From Panorpa germanica (Eukaryota; Arthropoda; Insecta; Mecoptera; Panorpidae): a stretch of DNA of 64,000 nt. A model generated the notes under the pieces. That model saw only the letters and a list, made by a program, of their open reading frames with translations. It ran no database searches and was not told the origin of the DNA. Position numbers and translations under genes: made by a program. This document shows, in pieces, positions 10,238 to 22,304 of this stretch; within the stretch, counting starts at the first letter, position 1; each line of letters begins with the position of its first letter. The stretch is from positions 11,284,001 to 11,348,000 of the forward strand of contig OY783212.1 in the NCBI GenBank assembly GCA_963678705.1, written 5' to 3'.

Positions 10238-13066
10238 ATGACGACATCAGTGAGTGCTACAAGATTTGAGCTGTTGAGTAAGGACAATTATGAAGCCTGG
10301 AAAATTCATGTTGAGGCGCTATTGATCAAAAATGATTTGTGGGAATATGTCAGTGGTGAAAAACCGATTCCTGTTGCTGCGGAAAATAATCAAGAAGAAA
10401 GAAATGGATGGATAAAAATTGATCGTAAAGCTAAGTCAGAAGTAATATTAGCAATTAGTTCAACGGAATTGCAGCATGTCCGAGGTTGTAATACTTCTCA
10501 TGAAGTTTGGCAAAAACTTGCCTCAGTTTATGCTTCCAAAGGACCTGCAAGAAAAGCTTTATTACTTAAGCAACTTATGCTTCACAAGATGTCTGAATGT
10601 GGTGATGTCAGGGATCATGTAAACAAGTTTTCGGATATAGTTGATCGACTTGGAGCTATGGATATTGAAGTGAATAAAGATTTATTGTCTGTAATGTTAT
10701 TATATAGTCTACCAGATAGCTATGAAGGTTTTAAATGTGTTATGGAATCACGTGATGAACTCTTGGAGGTTGAAGCTCTTAAGGTTAAGATACTTGAGAA
10801 GAGTGAAATTGGTTCAAATTCAGTTGTTGAGTTAGCTGGAAATGTAAGGGCTGAAAATCAACCGAGTTACAAAAATATTTTTAAAGGATATTGTTTTAAA
10901 TGTGGAAAACAAGGACATAAGTCTCCTGAATGTCCAACTCAATTGAAACCAAATTTCAGAAGAAATAGACCAGATAGACAGAATAGATACACACAAGAAA
11001 ACCAATGTTCTCAAGCGGATGATGATACTTTTGCAGTACTTAATGTTGAATTTGCTGGTAGTGTTCCAAGTTGTCGACCTTGGATTCTTGATAGTGGCTG
11101 TACAACACATTTATGTGGTGATAAACAATTATTTAAGTCTTTAAATGAAGAAATTAGTGGGAAAATAAATTTGGCTAATCAAGCAAATAGTGAAATCAAA
11201 GGAAAAGGTACTGTTAATTTGTCGATTAGTAATGGTAAACAGCTGAGGTCAGTAGATTTTTCAAACACATTATTTGTACCAGATTTAAGGTCAAATCTAG
11301 TATCAGTTGCTAAAATTACTAATAAGGATCATGAAATTCTATTTAAAAAAGATTCAGCTGTAATTATGGATATGACTGGAAATGTTAAATTTGTTGCTGA
11401 AAGGCGTGGTGATCTCTATTATTTACAAGAAGGTAATGAAGAAGCTTGTATTGGAGAAGATAAAGCTAATTCTGAGTTATTGATGTGGCATTGTCGTATG
11501 GGTCATTTAAATGCTAAGGATTTATTTCGGGTGATTAATCAGAATACTACAAGTAAAGTAACCTCTGAACAATTGAAATGTTTGTCAAGATGTGAAGTGT
11601 GTCTACGAGGCAAGATGACAGGGTTACCGTTTTCAGGAAGTGAACGACAGAGTGAAGAACTTCTTGAAATAGTTCATACAGATATTGTTGGACCGTTTAG
11701 GGCACAATCAGTGAATGGAGCAAAATATTTTATTACATTTATTGATGATTATTCTCGATGGTGTGAAGTATACTTTCTTAAACAGAAGAGTGGTGCACTA
11801 GAAGCTTTCAAAATGTATCAAAATCAAGCTGAACGTATGACAGGGAAGAAGATTAAGTATCTTCAAAGTGATAATGGTAAAGAGTATTGTAATACTGAGA
11901 TGGATTCTTTCCTGCGTAATCAAGGTATTCAACGTCGATTAAGTGTTGTAAGAACACCTCAGCAAAATGGTGTTGCTGAACGTTTAAATCGAACATTAGT
12001 TGAAATGGGACGATGTTTATTACTTCAATCAAATTTATCGGATATGTTTTGGACTGATGCTGTAGCTACAGCATGTCATTTGAGAAACAGATGTCCTTCA
12101 AGAAGTATTAATGGAGATACTCCTTATCAGAGATGGTTCAACAGGGATAAAGTTCATTTAAATTATTTACGAGCATTTGGATCAACTGTATATGTCTTAG
12201 ATAAAGATCCAACAAAAGGCAAATTATCTGATAGATCAATGAAAGGAATTTTTGTAGGTTATCCACGTGAATCAAAAGGATACAGAATTTGGTTACCAGA
12301 AAAGAGAAAATTTATTGTTGCTCGTGATGTGAAATTTATTGAAGATAATGTTACTACAGTTTTAAAGAACCAAGAGATTAAACAGCTGATTATTAATGAT
12401 TTTGAAAACAAGGATAAACCATGGATTGAATTGATAACAGGATTTAAAAATAGTAATGAGACAGAAACTTTAGATGGAATTCCAGAAGAAAATTTAGAAG
12501 ATAATGAAGAAAATGAAAATTCATCTGGTATTCAATCATCTATTCAAGAAACTCCTAGAAGAAACTCAAGAGAATATACTAGAGAAGAAAGAAGAGGACC
12601 AGGAAGACCAAAATTAATTAAAACAGGTTTGAAAGGACGTCCCAGAAAATTATCTTCAAAAGTTAATAATTGTGAAGTTAAAGAAAGGATTGAATCTGAT
12701 TCTAATGAAGATGATAATGATAATGATAATATATTTGTTGGAGTAGCTGAAGTTAAATTGGAAGATGCTATTAATTCTCAAGAGTGTGCTGAGTGGAAGA
12801 GAGCAATTAAATCAGAAGTCATAAGTTTATTAAAAAATGATACTTGGAATATTGTAAAATTACCTGAAGGTCAAAGTGTTGTGGGAAGTCGAATGATTTT
12901 AACAAATAAATTTGGATCAGATGGGCTTATTGAAAAAAGAAAAGCTCGTATTGTTGCAAAAGGTTATAGTCAGAAATATGGTATTGATTATGATCAAACT
13001 TTTGCTCCAGTTGCAAGAATGGAATCAATGAGACGGATTGGGACTTCAAATTATTTAAATTGTTGA
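10238..13066 (+). CDS. copia Gag-protease-integrase polyprotein, RT-deleted
   Basis: A 942-residue polyprotein. Residues 1-215 are copia-type Gag (starting MTTSVSATRFELL). A CCHC zinc knuckle C-X2-C-X4-H-X4-C begins at C219. The aspartic protease active site DSG has D285. The integrase has an HHCC-type zinc region (WHCRMGHLNAKDLF to CEVCLRGK), then catalytic D482, D545 and E581 (a D,D-35-E spacing between the last two). From about residue 850 the N-terminal part of the copia RT begins (WKRAIKSEV ... KARIVAKGYSQ ... FAPVAR). It stops at residue 932, before the palm and any YxDD motif. The frame then runs directly into a ten-residue tail (RIGTSNYLNC) that looks like the normal C-terminus, so the deletion is in frame. 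Start chosen at the first ATG after the primer-binding site. Protein processing and integration could in principle work; DNA synthesis could not. Confidence 0.92.
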   Translation: MTTSVSATRFELLSKDNYEAWKIHVEALLIKNDLWEYVSGEKPIPVAAENNQEERNGWIKIDRKAKSEVILAISSTELQHVRGCNTSHEVWQKLASVYASKGPARKALLLKQLMLHKMSECGDVRDHVNKFSDIVDRLGAMDIEVNKDLLSVMLLYSLPDSYEGFKCVMESRDELLEVEALKVKILEKSEIGSNSVVELAGNVRAENQPSYKNIFKGYCFKCGKQGHKSPECPTQLKPNFRRNRPDRQNRYTQENQCSQADDDTFAVLNVEFAGSVPSCRPWILDSGCTTHLCGDKQLFKSLNEEISGKINLANQANSEIKGKGTVNLSISNGKQLRSVDFSNTLFVPDLRSNLVSVAKITNKDHEILFKKDSAVIMDMTGNVKFVAERRGDLYYLQEGNEEACIGEDKANSELLMWHCRMGHLNAKDLFRVINQNTTSKVTSEQLKCLSRCEVCLRGKMTGLPFSGSERQSEELLEIVHTDIVGPFRAQSVNGAKYFITFIDDYSRWCEVYFLKQKSGALEAFKMYQNQAERMTGKKIKYLQSDNGKEYCNTEMDSFLRNQGIQRRLSVVRTPQQNGVAERLNRTLVEMGRCLLLQSNLSDMFWTDAVATACHLRNRCPSRSINGDTPYQRWFNRDKVHLNYLRAFGSTVYVLDKDPTKGKLSDRSMKGIFVGYPRESKGYRIWLPEKRKFIVARDVKFIEDNVTTVLKNQEIKQLIINDFENKDKPWIELITGFKNSNETETLDGIPEENLEDNEENENSSGIQSSIQETPRRNSREYTREERRGPGRPKLIKTGLKGRPRKLSSKVNNCEVKERIESDSNEDDNDNDNIFVGVAEVKLEDAINSQECAEWKRAIKSEVISLLKNDTWNIVKLPEGQSVVGSRMILTNKFGSDGLIEKRKARIVAKGYSQKYGIDYDQTFAPVARMESMRRIGTSNYLNC

Positions 13067-13078
13067 AATGAATGTCTT

Positions 13079-13085
13079 GAGGGGG
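13079..13085 (+). promoter_or_regulatory. copia polypurine tract
   Basis: GAGGGGG two bases before the 3' LTR, in the expected position to prime plus-strand DNA synthesis. Confidence 0.7.
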
Positions 13086-13087
13086 TG

Positions 13088-13321
13088 TGTTGGAATTACA
13101 ATACATTCATTCTTAAATTAAATTACTGAAACTGGTTTTGTTTTTGTTTATATAAAACTATTATATTAAATTCAATTGTTTTATGTCTATAAGAAATATT
13201 GACTGAGGACAATACTTCTTTCTTCAAATTCTAATTTCTTTGCTGTATAATTTTAGTCTGAGGACTTATTGATTAATAAAATATTTAATATATAACTGTG
13301 CATATAATATCTGCTTCAATA
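13088..13321 (+). repeat. copia 3' LTR
   Basis: 234 bp, identical to the 5' LTR except for one base. It is followed immediately by the CTTAT target duplication. Confidence 0.93.
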
Positions 13322-13518
13322 CTTATGATTTGAAATGATAAAGAAAACTGATATTTCATTTACATACAGTTACAGAATAATTCTAAAATAGCACACATGT
13401 GCTCGTTATTAGGCGATGAATGTTAATGAAATAATTGCAAGGACACATTGAATTGCATAACGTCATGCACATGTGAAATTAGTTATACCAGAAAGAACGT
13501 TGTTGTTTTACTGTGAAA

Positions 13519-13614
13519 ATGAGAAAATATCAATTACCAGCTTCAGTGAAAATGCAAAACGTAAAAGAAATGAGTTTGTTAGATCTGGTAATTACAAAGG
13601 TACGTCCAAAATAA
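13519..13614 (+). other. Short ORF with strong splice donor (possible first coding exon)
   Basis: ATG at 13519 in a favourable context (A at -3) opens 31 codons starting MRKYQLPASVK. At codon 27 the sequence reads AAG|GTACGT (13597-13605), a near-consensus splice donor. If used, it would give a 27-codon first coding exon in phase 0. No TATA or initiator element is evident upstream and no partner exon could be identified. It may be chance. Confidence 0.15.
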
Positions 13615-14048
13615 AACGAAAACTACTTTAAAATAACATCTAATAATAATGTTGCGGCTAAAAATAGCACATTGAAGAGAACACAAAACAAACGAAGTAT
13701 AGCATACACAAAACAAATGTCTGTGCAGCATTAGGTATAAAATAATTCTAAAACAAAGTTAAATTTCGTAGTATTAAATTGGATTCAATTCTACATTCAC
13801 TTTTATTCTGTGTACTTCTTTAAGGTCAAGAAAGATGCAAATTTTCAGCTTTTGTACTTTAAACGATTTTATCATTTTATTCTAATTTTAATTTATATTT
13901 GATTTTCAACCCTTTTTCGAATTTTGATCAGTTGGAAATGTTGGCAACCCACACTCTAAAGGTATAATTGTAAATGCCAATCCATTCAACACTTCACTAC
14001 AACATTTATATAAACAGAAGCGTACCGAAGGAGAGGCGGTTCAATTAT

Positions 14049-14213
14049 GACTATATACAATTGATTTCGCGTGGGAATTTAAAAATAAAGTTAATAATAA
14101 TTATGATTAGATACACTTAATTTCGCGTAGTAGCTAAAAAAAGGTAGTTTCAGATAAGGTGAAAGGCACCTCAAACTCAGTTCCATTACGACTAAATACA
14201 ATTGATTTTGCGT
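14049..14213 (+). repeat. Cluster of three copies of a 24-nt motif
   Basis: Three similar 24-nt units start at 14049, 14105 and 14190, with the common pattern GACTA(T/G/A)ATACA then (A/C)TT(G/A)ATTT then (C/T)GCGT. Spacings are 56 and 85 bp. Related units occur at 42539 and 42574, and a weaker one at 30330; the 14190 and 30330 copies also share the preceding CTC(A/G)GTTCCATTA. No known element explains them. Confidence 0.5.
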
Positions 14214-14584
14214 AAATTTCGGATAGCAATTGAGGTTAGTTGATATTATTGATAAATAAACCCTAGACAAACATTAGTCTCGGTACGGCAATGGATATAT
14301 AGTAAACATTTGTCGCAATAAGTGTACTAAATTGATTTGAAAGTGTTGGTTGTTTGGCAAAAAGGAGGCCAGTGTCCTAATGAGTGTAATAAGTCATGGC
14401 ATTATTTTACCTATTTCCTGTCTGTCAAGATTAAACTGAAGTATGCAACTGTTCGTATCTTGTAGCTATTTGAGTTGGACTTTTAATTTTGAACACACTC
14501 TGAGCAAACATTACAGAGAACTGTGTTGAAAAACCATGAAATATATTATTGGTCTTTAAAATAACGACTCTGAGTTTTGCCTAT

Positions 14585-14927
14585 TAAAAAAGATCCTGGT
14601 ATAATCTAAATGAACTACTAGAACCTTGTAAAATGTCTTCTAAGATGGTCGAATCCAACACCCGCCCGCGACTTGATGAGCATTTAGATATTGTTGGAAA
14701 TGAAGACACTGACATATTTAAACCATTATGTCTAACAGAGAGATTAAATCAATGAATCGTGAAAACATCAACTAAAATATACTTCAGCGTTATCTTCTAA
14801 GTCCTGGCTCCCATATACTCGTGCAGCTGGTGAACTGCCGGATATAGATAGCTCTCCATTCAGTAGAACGAATCAATTCTACAGTCCACGAATAAACTCT
14901 AAAGGATTAACTGACAGGATAGAATAA
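14585..14927 (+). pseudogene. Frame-disrupted coding relic (or unresolved exons)
   Basis: Two coding-like stretches on the plus strand lie in different frames. The first is open from 14588 to the stop at 14753, with an ATG at 14633 (MSSKMVESNTRPRLDEHLDI...ending FKPLCLTERLNQ). The second is open from 14763 to the stop at 14925 (containing SSKSWLPYTRAAGELPDIDS and ending SKGLTDRIE). Just upstream of the first, another frame reads LPIKKDPGII. Amino-acid composition is balanced, unlike chance frames in this AT-rich DNA. The simplest reading is a decayed gene or retrocopy with two or three frameshifts. Exons with an acceptor near ACTTCAG (14781-14787) are the alternative. I do not recognise the protein. 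Confidence 0.35.
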
Positions 14928-15640
14928 AAAATTAACTAATTTATTTATTGAAGCGTAATATTCTTTGATTACAAGTTTTCTTTTTGTAATAAATTATGCA
15001 TCTATAATATAATCCGAGGAATACAAACGTATATATATAGTTTAAATCAAATGTTGGTAAACTATGGCTCGCTGGATAAATATTATAAATATAATTTGTG
15101 ATTTTAATATGAGTGTACCCCTTCCACACATACACAGACGCTTCTATAAATCTTTGAAGATAGTTACTAATAGTTTAATTTCGTTAAAACAAAATTTGTT
15201 TATTTCATATTTTAATCCCATGTATTAGTTTCGCAATAAAAGAAAAAAATCCGAAAAATTGCAGTCATCTTACATTGAATTCACAAATGAAAACAGTCAG
15301 CTCCTATTGAAACATCCTTTTATATGTAAAACGAATAAACTAAAAATAACTTAATTAACATAGTTTTAAATGAAATTCCCACAGTGAATAGTTAAATCGT
15401 ACGTTCTATATTTATCAATGATTATTTTCCTAGTGATGATTTTTCATTCACTATCTTAGATAAAAATATACATAAAATATTAATTAAAGTGACGGTTAAA
15501 CACGAACATGCACGAACACGATTTAGAATAACATCTATTCTTATTCACAAACAAAATTATATAAAGTTGTATGAGTTATCTTTGGAATTTAACAAATGAC
15601 TTTATAGTATCATTTGGCAAACGTTATAATTTGAACCGTG
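14928..15640. other. A/T-rich DNA, no gene seen
   Basis: No supported feature; A/T-rich with short chance frames. Confidence 0.5.
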
Positions 15641-15783
15641 AGTCGCAGTCGCAGTCGTAGTACATCTGTAACGCGTTCTCCGGCAGAGCAGTGCGGTCGG
15701 TACTGAAGAGTTCTGGCCAGAGGTGACGAAACTTTTTACCAAGGAACCTTAATTTAGTTGTGGAGATAGTAAATATGGTATGT
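15641..15783 (+). promoter_or_regulatory. Candidate 5' exon ending in start codon and splice donor
   Basis: An island of higher GC and CpG content (GTCGCAGTCGCAGTCGTAG, then ACGCGTTCTCCGGCAGAGCAG) in AT-rich DNA. It has possible initiators of CAGT type near 15687. It ends at AAATATG|GTATGT, in which ATG (15775-15777) is followed at once by a consensus 5' splice site. First exons that end right after the initiator Met are known in several conserved animal genes such as alpha-tubulin and calmodulin. No second exon was found in the window, so this is only a candidate. Confidence 0.25.
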
Positions 15784-18700
15784 CGTTCCTACATTACTTT
15801 TTTTTATTAAAATACGTAATTAAAAATTACGACAGAACATTTAATCTTCCAATGTAAAGAAACGGAGGCCTGCAAAAATAATTTATACAGAGTTATGGTA
15901 GAAAATGGAATGATGTTGCCAACGAATATGCAGGAACTACTGAGATATCCAAAGTGGCCGGTGTGCTTAGTGATAGACTGGATATTGAATATGGCGGGTT
16001 TAAAAGTATAGGTGTAATAATAAATAAAATGTAGATATGTAAAATGTAAATGAAATGTATTAACAACGGCGAAAAAAAGACCGTGGTTCTAGAATCCCGG
16101 TAAATTATTAATAAAAAAAAATAGAAATTGATTTATTCTTCATATACTTTTTATGAATAAAAATGTATTTTCCACCTAAACAGAAACTTGAGGGTTTATA
16201 TGCTGTTGTCTTAACAACAACTGTTAATGTGTTAAATGTTGCCAGATATAATTATTTTCAAGTTATATTAATACAAGTTATTGACAACACTGTTTGCGGT
16301 AACAGTTTGGTTGTTAATTCTGCAGTAGTTGGACTAATAACTAAATTATACCGTTATTGATCAAACGTGTTAGCAAAGCTAATAATTGTCAATAACTTTT
16401 ATAAATTATGTAACTTTTAACTTGTTTATACGTTACTTTAATAGGTCTTTCGTATGCCAATTGATTTTTAAATAAATTTTAACTTTTTGCAAATATGAAA
16501 AAGCTATTTTGCATCATTAAGTAGATTCAAAGAAAGAGCATTCGATGAACATGTTGAAGAAATGAAAATTTCCACAACTCTTGATCATTATGAATTATCC
16601 GATGTCATAGAAACTTCCAAAAGACCGTGTTCGTTTAAGTGTTGGTTCATCACCACTGGTTTACCGTCTATTCACCATCTACGTTTTGTTAAGAAGTGCA
16701 GTAATGTCTCGTTAGGTTTAAAGCATTCTGAGATATGATTTTAAACGATGTGAAACTGTTCAACTTTAAAAATAATAAGAAGAATGTTGCTGTAGCATGT
16801 ACGAGCATGTTGCTTAATTAATTTATGTGGACGTTTTAATTGGCAGATTGGTTTGGTATTCTTTAGTTAAAATAGATAAGCGTTATCTTAAAGTCATCTG
16901 CATACATTAATTCATACTTACAATTAATGTTATTGTTGAAATGTCATATTTATTTTAGTGCCAGATGCAATCATTTACAGTTGAATAATCTACATAAACA
17001 AAATTGTTTAAAATCAAAGCTATTAATCAGCATGTAAAATATATTTCTAACCTTAAAAATGTGGAACTCTACATAAATAATAACAGTTTTTCTTTATCCA
17101 ACATTTAAAAGTTTTATAAATTTTTTTATTTATTTATAAGTTTTAATGTTATTATTATTATTCGTAAATTGTTCTATGTTTGTTTAAGGATTTATCATTG
17201 TAGGTAATATTTCCTGGTAGTATTTAGGACTTAATGTATTACCAAGGTAATGATTAAAGAATTTAGAGAGTAGGTACAAACACCTTCAATGTGGTTAATG
17301 ATAATTGCTTAGGATAAGGATTTATTTCTAATCCATATTTTCACATCTACGCGACACTTCGAATTTGAACAAATATGGCGTGGTTAGTAATTTTAAATAA
17401 AACTGCATGACTATTTTATTATCATCATCAAATTCTTGAATATTTGACTTATTTGATTAATTCTCAAAGATCTAAAATGACAAAAATGTAAAACATAAAT
17501 TGCGCAATGTTTTTAAAATAACTTGAATTTAATTAAATACAAATGTTTTCGAGCTCGTCAAATTCTCTTTCGAGTTCGAGTTTATTTAACACATCCGTTC
17601 GTTGTCCTGCTACGAGTAATAAACACCAAGCGATGTACAAAATCCTTGACCGCTTAATTGCTAAAGTCTTCACATATTTCAAATATTTTCATACTTCTCT
17701 GTGTAATATTTAAGACAATTTATAAAATGTTTACTCTTACAGTTCTACTATAACAAATTTAATCAAGAAATCTTTGTAAGTACTATATATAAATAAGTCA
17801 ATTCAAACTAAAGCTAATGTTTTGTTTAAACAAATATATATATAAGTTGGTCACGACTTATACTATAAATCCCGGTTAGTTTAAATTAGAAATTAACACT
17901 AAATTGATATGTACCGAAAGCAGTCTCAAATTAACGCTGAGGGGCACATGGTTTTTACAATAAGAATCTCATTCAACTGGAAGCTTCGAAAAAAGTGTTA
18001 ATTGTAACTGGATACAATTCAATTTGCCATAAGAGCAAAAAATCATCTTGCACTTTCGTTTCAATGTATTTTATTTTTTTAATTCTTTGTTTAATATAAT
18101 TTAGACAAGGTATTTATATTGTGTCACTAATTATATTAATTTATAATCATATATTAAGAAGAGCCAATGATGAGATTGTACATTAATGTATTTAAATACA
18201 ATAAAAACTTCTATAAAAAATTTATCTTTATATTTATTTTAGCAATGTTATCTCCAACGGTGAATCTACTGACATAGGCCAATAAAACAAAAAAAAACGA
18301 GAATTCTTTAATGAGACAGTAATTACACCTGGAACATTGCCTACTGTTAAATAAATAAATATCATAAATATTTATGACAAAGTGATATAGAAGCACATTT
18401 GACAGAGTTCTTCTGTTACCCATTTTAAGAAAAATTATATTTTTCCAATCGTGATCCATGTGTGGGCCATTGATTAGTTTCTTTTTGAAATTGCTATTAA
18501 AACTATACCATTGGATATATTTAAATGATTGTCGCTTTTTTTGAGATAATACACACAATAGGTTACCATTCACTTCGTTATCGCTACCTTTAAGGTAGGA
18601 GCCCTTATTCTACAGGCTAGGCACTCTAAGGATTATTCCAGAGCTGAATATATGACAAATAAAATCCTGTATACTTAGCAAGCTGTCAAATCTTCATGAA

Positions 18701-19993
18701 AACAAATTAAAAAATAACTAATATACGTAATCATTCATAAGTACGATGATATTGTGACCTCAACTTTATTTTTTTATTATTTCTTTCAATAAATAAGTAA
18801 TGAATATAATGATTTTTCCATTAGCCAAACCTTGAATATCTACCACTAGAAAAATAAACAAAAAAATATATAAATATAACACAAACTAACTGCTGTGTTT
18901 ATCGACACGCCTAACAATAAATACACAGGCAATTAACAAAACACCAATTTATGATTCCACGAGTAATAAGGAAAAACTAATTACAATATACGCCGTGTTA
19001 AGTTCTGTGACGAAACCACAAAACGTGCGTTGCAGAGAGATAGACTTCAGCGTATTTATTGGTTAATGAGTAACTTTATAATGACAGGAATACTTGAAGA
19101 ATAGAGCGGTGTGACGGTTTAACGAACAGAATTAAAGTGATTCTCTCTGTCTCTGATGTGAATTGCGTTCCTTAAGTTTTTTTCATTTGTTTTTCTACTA
19201 TAAATTTATCAACGTGCTATGTCGTTCTCTTTCTTTCTATCTCGCTCTATTCACACAGCCCATTGCAAATGGTTTTGTTTTATGTGCCCGAACAGAATGA
19301 AGCTAAAATACTCGTACTTACACAATTAACGGACGTGATAAACACAACGAATCTTCAAATAAGTTAGAATATAAATAATAGTAGTAATAGATGTAATATT
19401 TCGTTGTATATTATTTTTGTAAGTTTATTTAGAGCACCACACCGTTTATCAAACAAAGATGCAGTGTACTCGTTGTTAAGTTTTAATTAAAAGTACATAT
19501 TTTGATAGGTAATGCTACAAGACCGTATTAATAATTATTTATAAAAAATGTATTTTGATTAAAAAACAGATGGACGTAATAATAATCACGCAATTTAATC
19601 TTAGACTATAATGTCCTAAGATACTAATAGTAGGGCGTCGTTTAGCGGTTACAATATGAAATAGCATTAAACGAGGTCATTTTAACGTATACTAAAGAGA
19701 GTAGTCAATTAATGTGTTGTTAACAGATAACCTAAAATTTTACTACTGCATTGTTTGGTTAATGTAATTAAATTTTAAATAATTTAGTTTAACACTTCTT
19801 TTTAATCTGCCCGCAAATAAACTAAAAAAGACACACAAAAAAACAATTATTTTACAATACAATTTATCAAAATTAACAAAAGATTAATAAAGAAAATGAT
19901 AAACGGGAGAACACTCTTTCTTGTATAGAAAAAGCTAAATATTAAAATATTAATACATATTGATGATTCAATCTTAGTCCTGCACTGGATACA
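15784..19993. other. A/T-rich DNA, no gene seen
   Basis: Over 4 kb with no supported gene. At 15842-16020 two overlapping plus-strand frames stay open for about 55-60 codons, but they cannot both be real and neither resembles a known family. Frames at 16163-16360 and 18211-18573 are low-complexity. Confidence 0.5.
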
Positions 19994-20107
19994 CGACTGT
20001 TTTAAAACAATTTTGTCTTTGTCGTAGAAGAATAGAGAGAACACTATATGAACACATTGAACAACCAGAGACAACGCTATCAGTTTTATCTTAAAACAAA
20101 CCTGTCG
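19994..20107. repeat. Short inverted-repeat element, copy 2
   Basis: Starts CGACTGTTTTAAAACAA and ends TTAAAACAAACCTGTCG. Related to the element at 1273-1385, with matching order of internal words. Length is 114 bp against 113 bp for copy 1. Confidence 0.4.
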
Positions 20108-22304
20108 CAGGTGTGCCTGTTCTCATGTGTTACAATGACTCGTAAGGACTCGTAGTCAGACTATAAACGCAGTTGGTTTTAGAAATGAAATAATTATGAA
20201 CTAAAAGTATAAATATTTTATGCAAGAGTATTTATTAAATAAATAAATTAAAACCAAAATTTATTTTCAATAAAAACATTACGTAATTTAATTACAAAAA
20301 TAAAAAGATTGATTACAAAGACTAGTAAACTAATGTATTATTAAAATAGATTATTAAATTAAACGAAACAGAAAACAGCTTGGAACAAATATGTTGTAAG
20401 CATACTGAGAGTCTAGCGTTGAGCTATTTATATTTAAAATAAAATATTAATTATAGAAAACAGTATGAAACCAATAGGTTATATTTAATTTGTTGAATAT
20501 TTGGCGATCTTTTGAGCTAACATAATAAATATCAATTAAAAATTGTTATCAATATCAATTAAACTGTTAGTGGGATGTTATATCGTTCACATATTGGTTG
20601 TGATTATCTAATGAATGACATTTGTATGACCTATCATGAGTCTACATATTACTACTTCCAGCCTTCTACTTAGTTCAATCTGTAAGTACTATTGTTTACA
20701 AATTGATGGCTTCACTTCGCTTAATTCGTTATCAGTTTCTTCGTTCCAATCTCCTTGCCACTTATTTTAATACATTTTAAATTTTGTTGCTTAAGTAAGG
20801 TTTTTACCAGCCTTGGTTGATAATTTTGTTTTTCACTTCTCATTTTTGTTCAAGTAAATTTTTCAATTGCGAATGATATACGATTATACGGGCCATTACT
20901 TTCCTTTAAATACTCACATGGCGATGTATTAGTCATTCCGTGATACTGTTCTGTTAGTTGTCTATTTTGTTTTGACTAGTTACGAGCGAGGTTTAAGCTT
21001 TCTAGCCAAAGAGCCAAAGCCAACTGAATGGTGTCATTCATATAACCAAAAGGTCACCGTAACTTGTCGCGGAGTGAATTCATTATAGATTTCATTAGTC
21101 AAAATAACTATGCTAACCAATGTTGACACAGACGGATCTATATTCTGATTTTGTCCGGCATTTCTGTTTCACTTTACGTTATATTTTTTTTTAACTATTT
21201 AAATTTTGGAATTAAATATTAAAATATGTATATTCATATATATATATATGAAAAATGCATATATGAAAAATGTAACTGAGCCCTTTTGCTTGGTTAAGCT
21301 ACAGTTATATTCGACTGAAACAAATTGTACAACCAAAGTTTATAATAACCCTTGTTTAACTTATAATTAATAAATCGGTCTTTATTCTTTAGTTGTAGTA
21401 AACCCCAAAATTTCCAGAAAACTTATTCGGATATTTTAGTCAAATTAATATTTTCATTGAAAATATATTGGTTACATTAATGTATTTTTAAAAATATATA
21501 TTTTTTCCAATTTGTTCATTATTTGACCAACTTCTTTTTCAGAATTTGGAATTTTTTTTTTTCGATTTGTAAATTAGGTACCAAAGTTAGCCCATATATA
21601 AAAGTTCAACTTTCTAGCCCTATTTTCACCCTCGACAAAAACCGCACCTGTGCCCCCATATAAAATTTTTGAACTTTGAAATTTTTGTTCTTAATAACAT
21701 ATTCCATTGTTATGTATTCCAAAATTTTAGATTTCTCCAGAATTTTCTACCGCGCCCCCTTTTCCAATTATTTAATTTCTAAAGTTCATTTCTTCCAGTA
21801 AATTCTGGGGAAAATCTGAGAACGCCACAAGTCTTCGAATTTTTTTCTCTACGAAATAGACAATGTTTAAGAAAATGCGCGGAGCCGTTTTCGAGCCACC
21901 ATACGAATCGCGTAAACATATAATATAGGATGTAGTTTCATTAATAAAAATAAATAATAGCATTGTGATAATTATCAAAATACGTTTATATATGTATATT
22001 ACTTTCCCAACTTACTATTTGACTCCATGAAAGCCAAGATTTTCTAATTACATTTGTCAGAATCTATAAACACCTAAGTAAATTTGTATTTCAGAAGGTT
22101 TAAGTAATGGTTATGTTATTGTGTGTATGGCATATAAAATACAAGATGAATTCTCATAGGTTGAAATTTAAAACACATAACATGTATAGTACATAATATA
22201 CCTACACATACTGCAGAGCTAAATTACAAACAAGAGACTTGAACTCTTGAATCCCAAAGTAAATAAAGTCCTTTGGGTTTAGCGTAAAGCGTACAGCACA
22301 TAGC
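20108..22304. other. A/T-rich DNA, no gene seen
   Basis: No gene seen. A short (AT)n run is at 21236-21250. A C-containing stretch at 21580-21760 (CCCATATATAAAAG, ACCGCGCCCCC) has the look of an old repeat but no visible ends. Confidence 0.45.

Larger units (their letters stand above)
9981..13321 (+). mobile_element. Ty1/copia LTR retrotransposon lacking RT and RNase H
   Basis: A structurally complete insertion of 3,341 bp. It has 234-bp LTRs at both ends that differ at one position (A in the 5' copy, G in the 3' copy, in CTTT-A/G-CTGTA). A 5-bp target duplication, CTTAT, is at 9976-9980 and 13322-13326. There is also a primer-binding site, a purine tract and a single gag-protease-integrase frame. 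Full-length insect copia elements are about 5 kb with a frame of about 1,400 codons; this one lacks about 1.4 kb corresponding to reverse transcriptase and RNase H. The near-identical LTRs and perfect duplication indicate a recent insertion. It must have been reverse transcribed by another element's enzyme, or it lost the region after insertion. Confidence 0.93.

Noticed and set aside
13519-13614. Small ORF with AAG|GTACGT donor considered as a confident first coding exon
   Set aside because: Only 27 codons, no promoter signal and no partner exon. It is kept in the feature list at very low confidence and not promoted to a finding.
15842-16020. Overlapping open frames of about 60 codons (one reading YGRKWNDVANEYAG)
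   Set aside because: Two frames on the same strand are both open and plausible-looking, so at most one can be real. There is no ATG at the start and no recognised domain.
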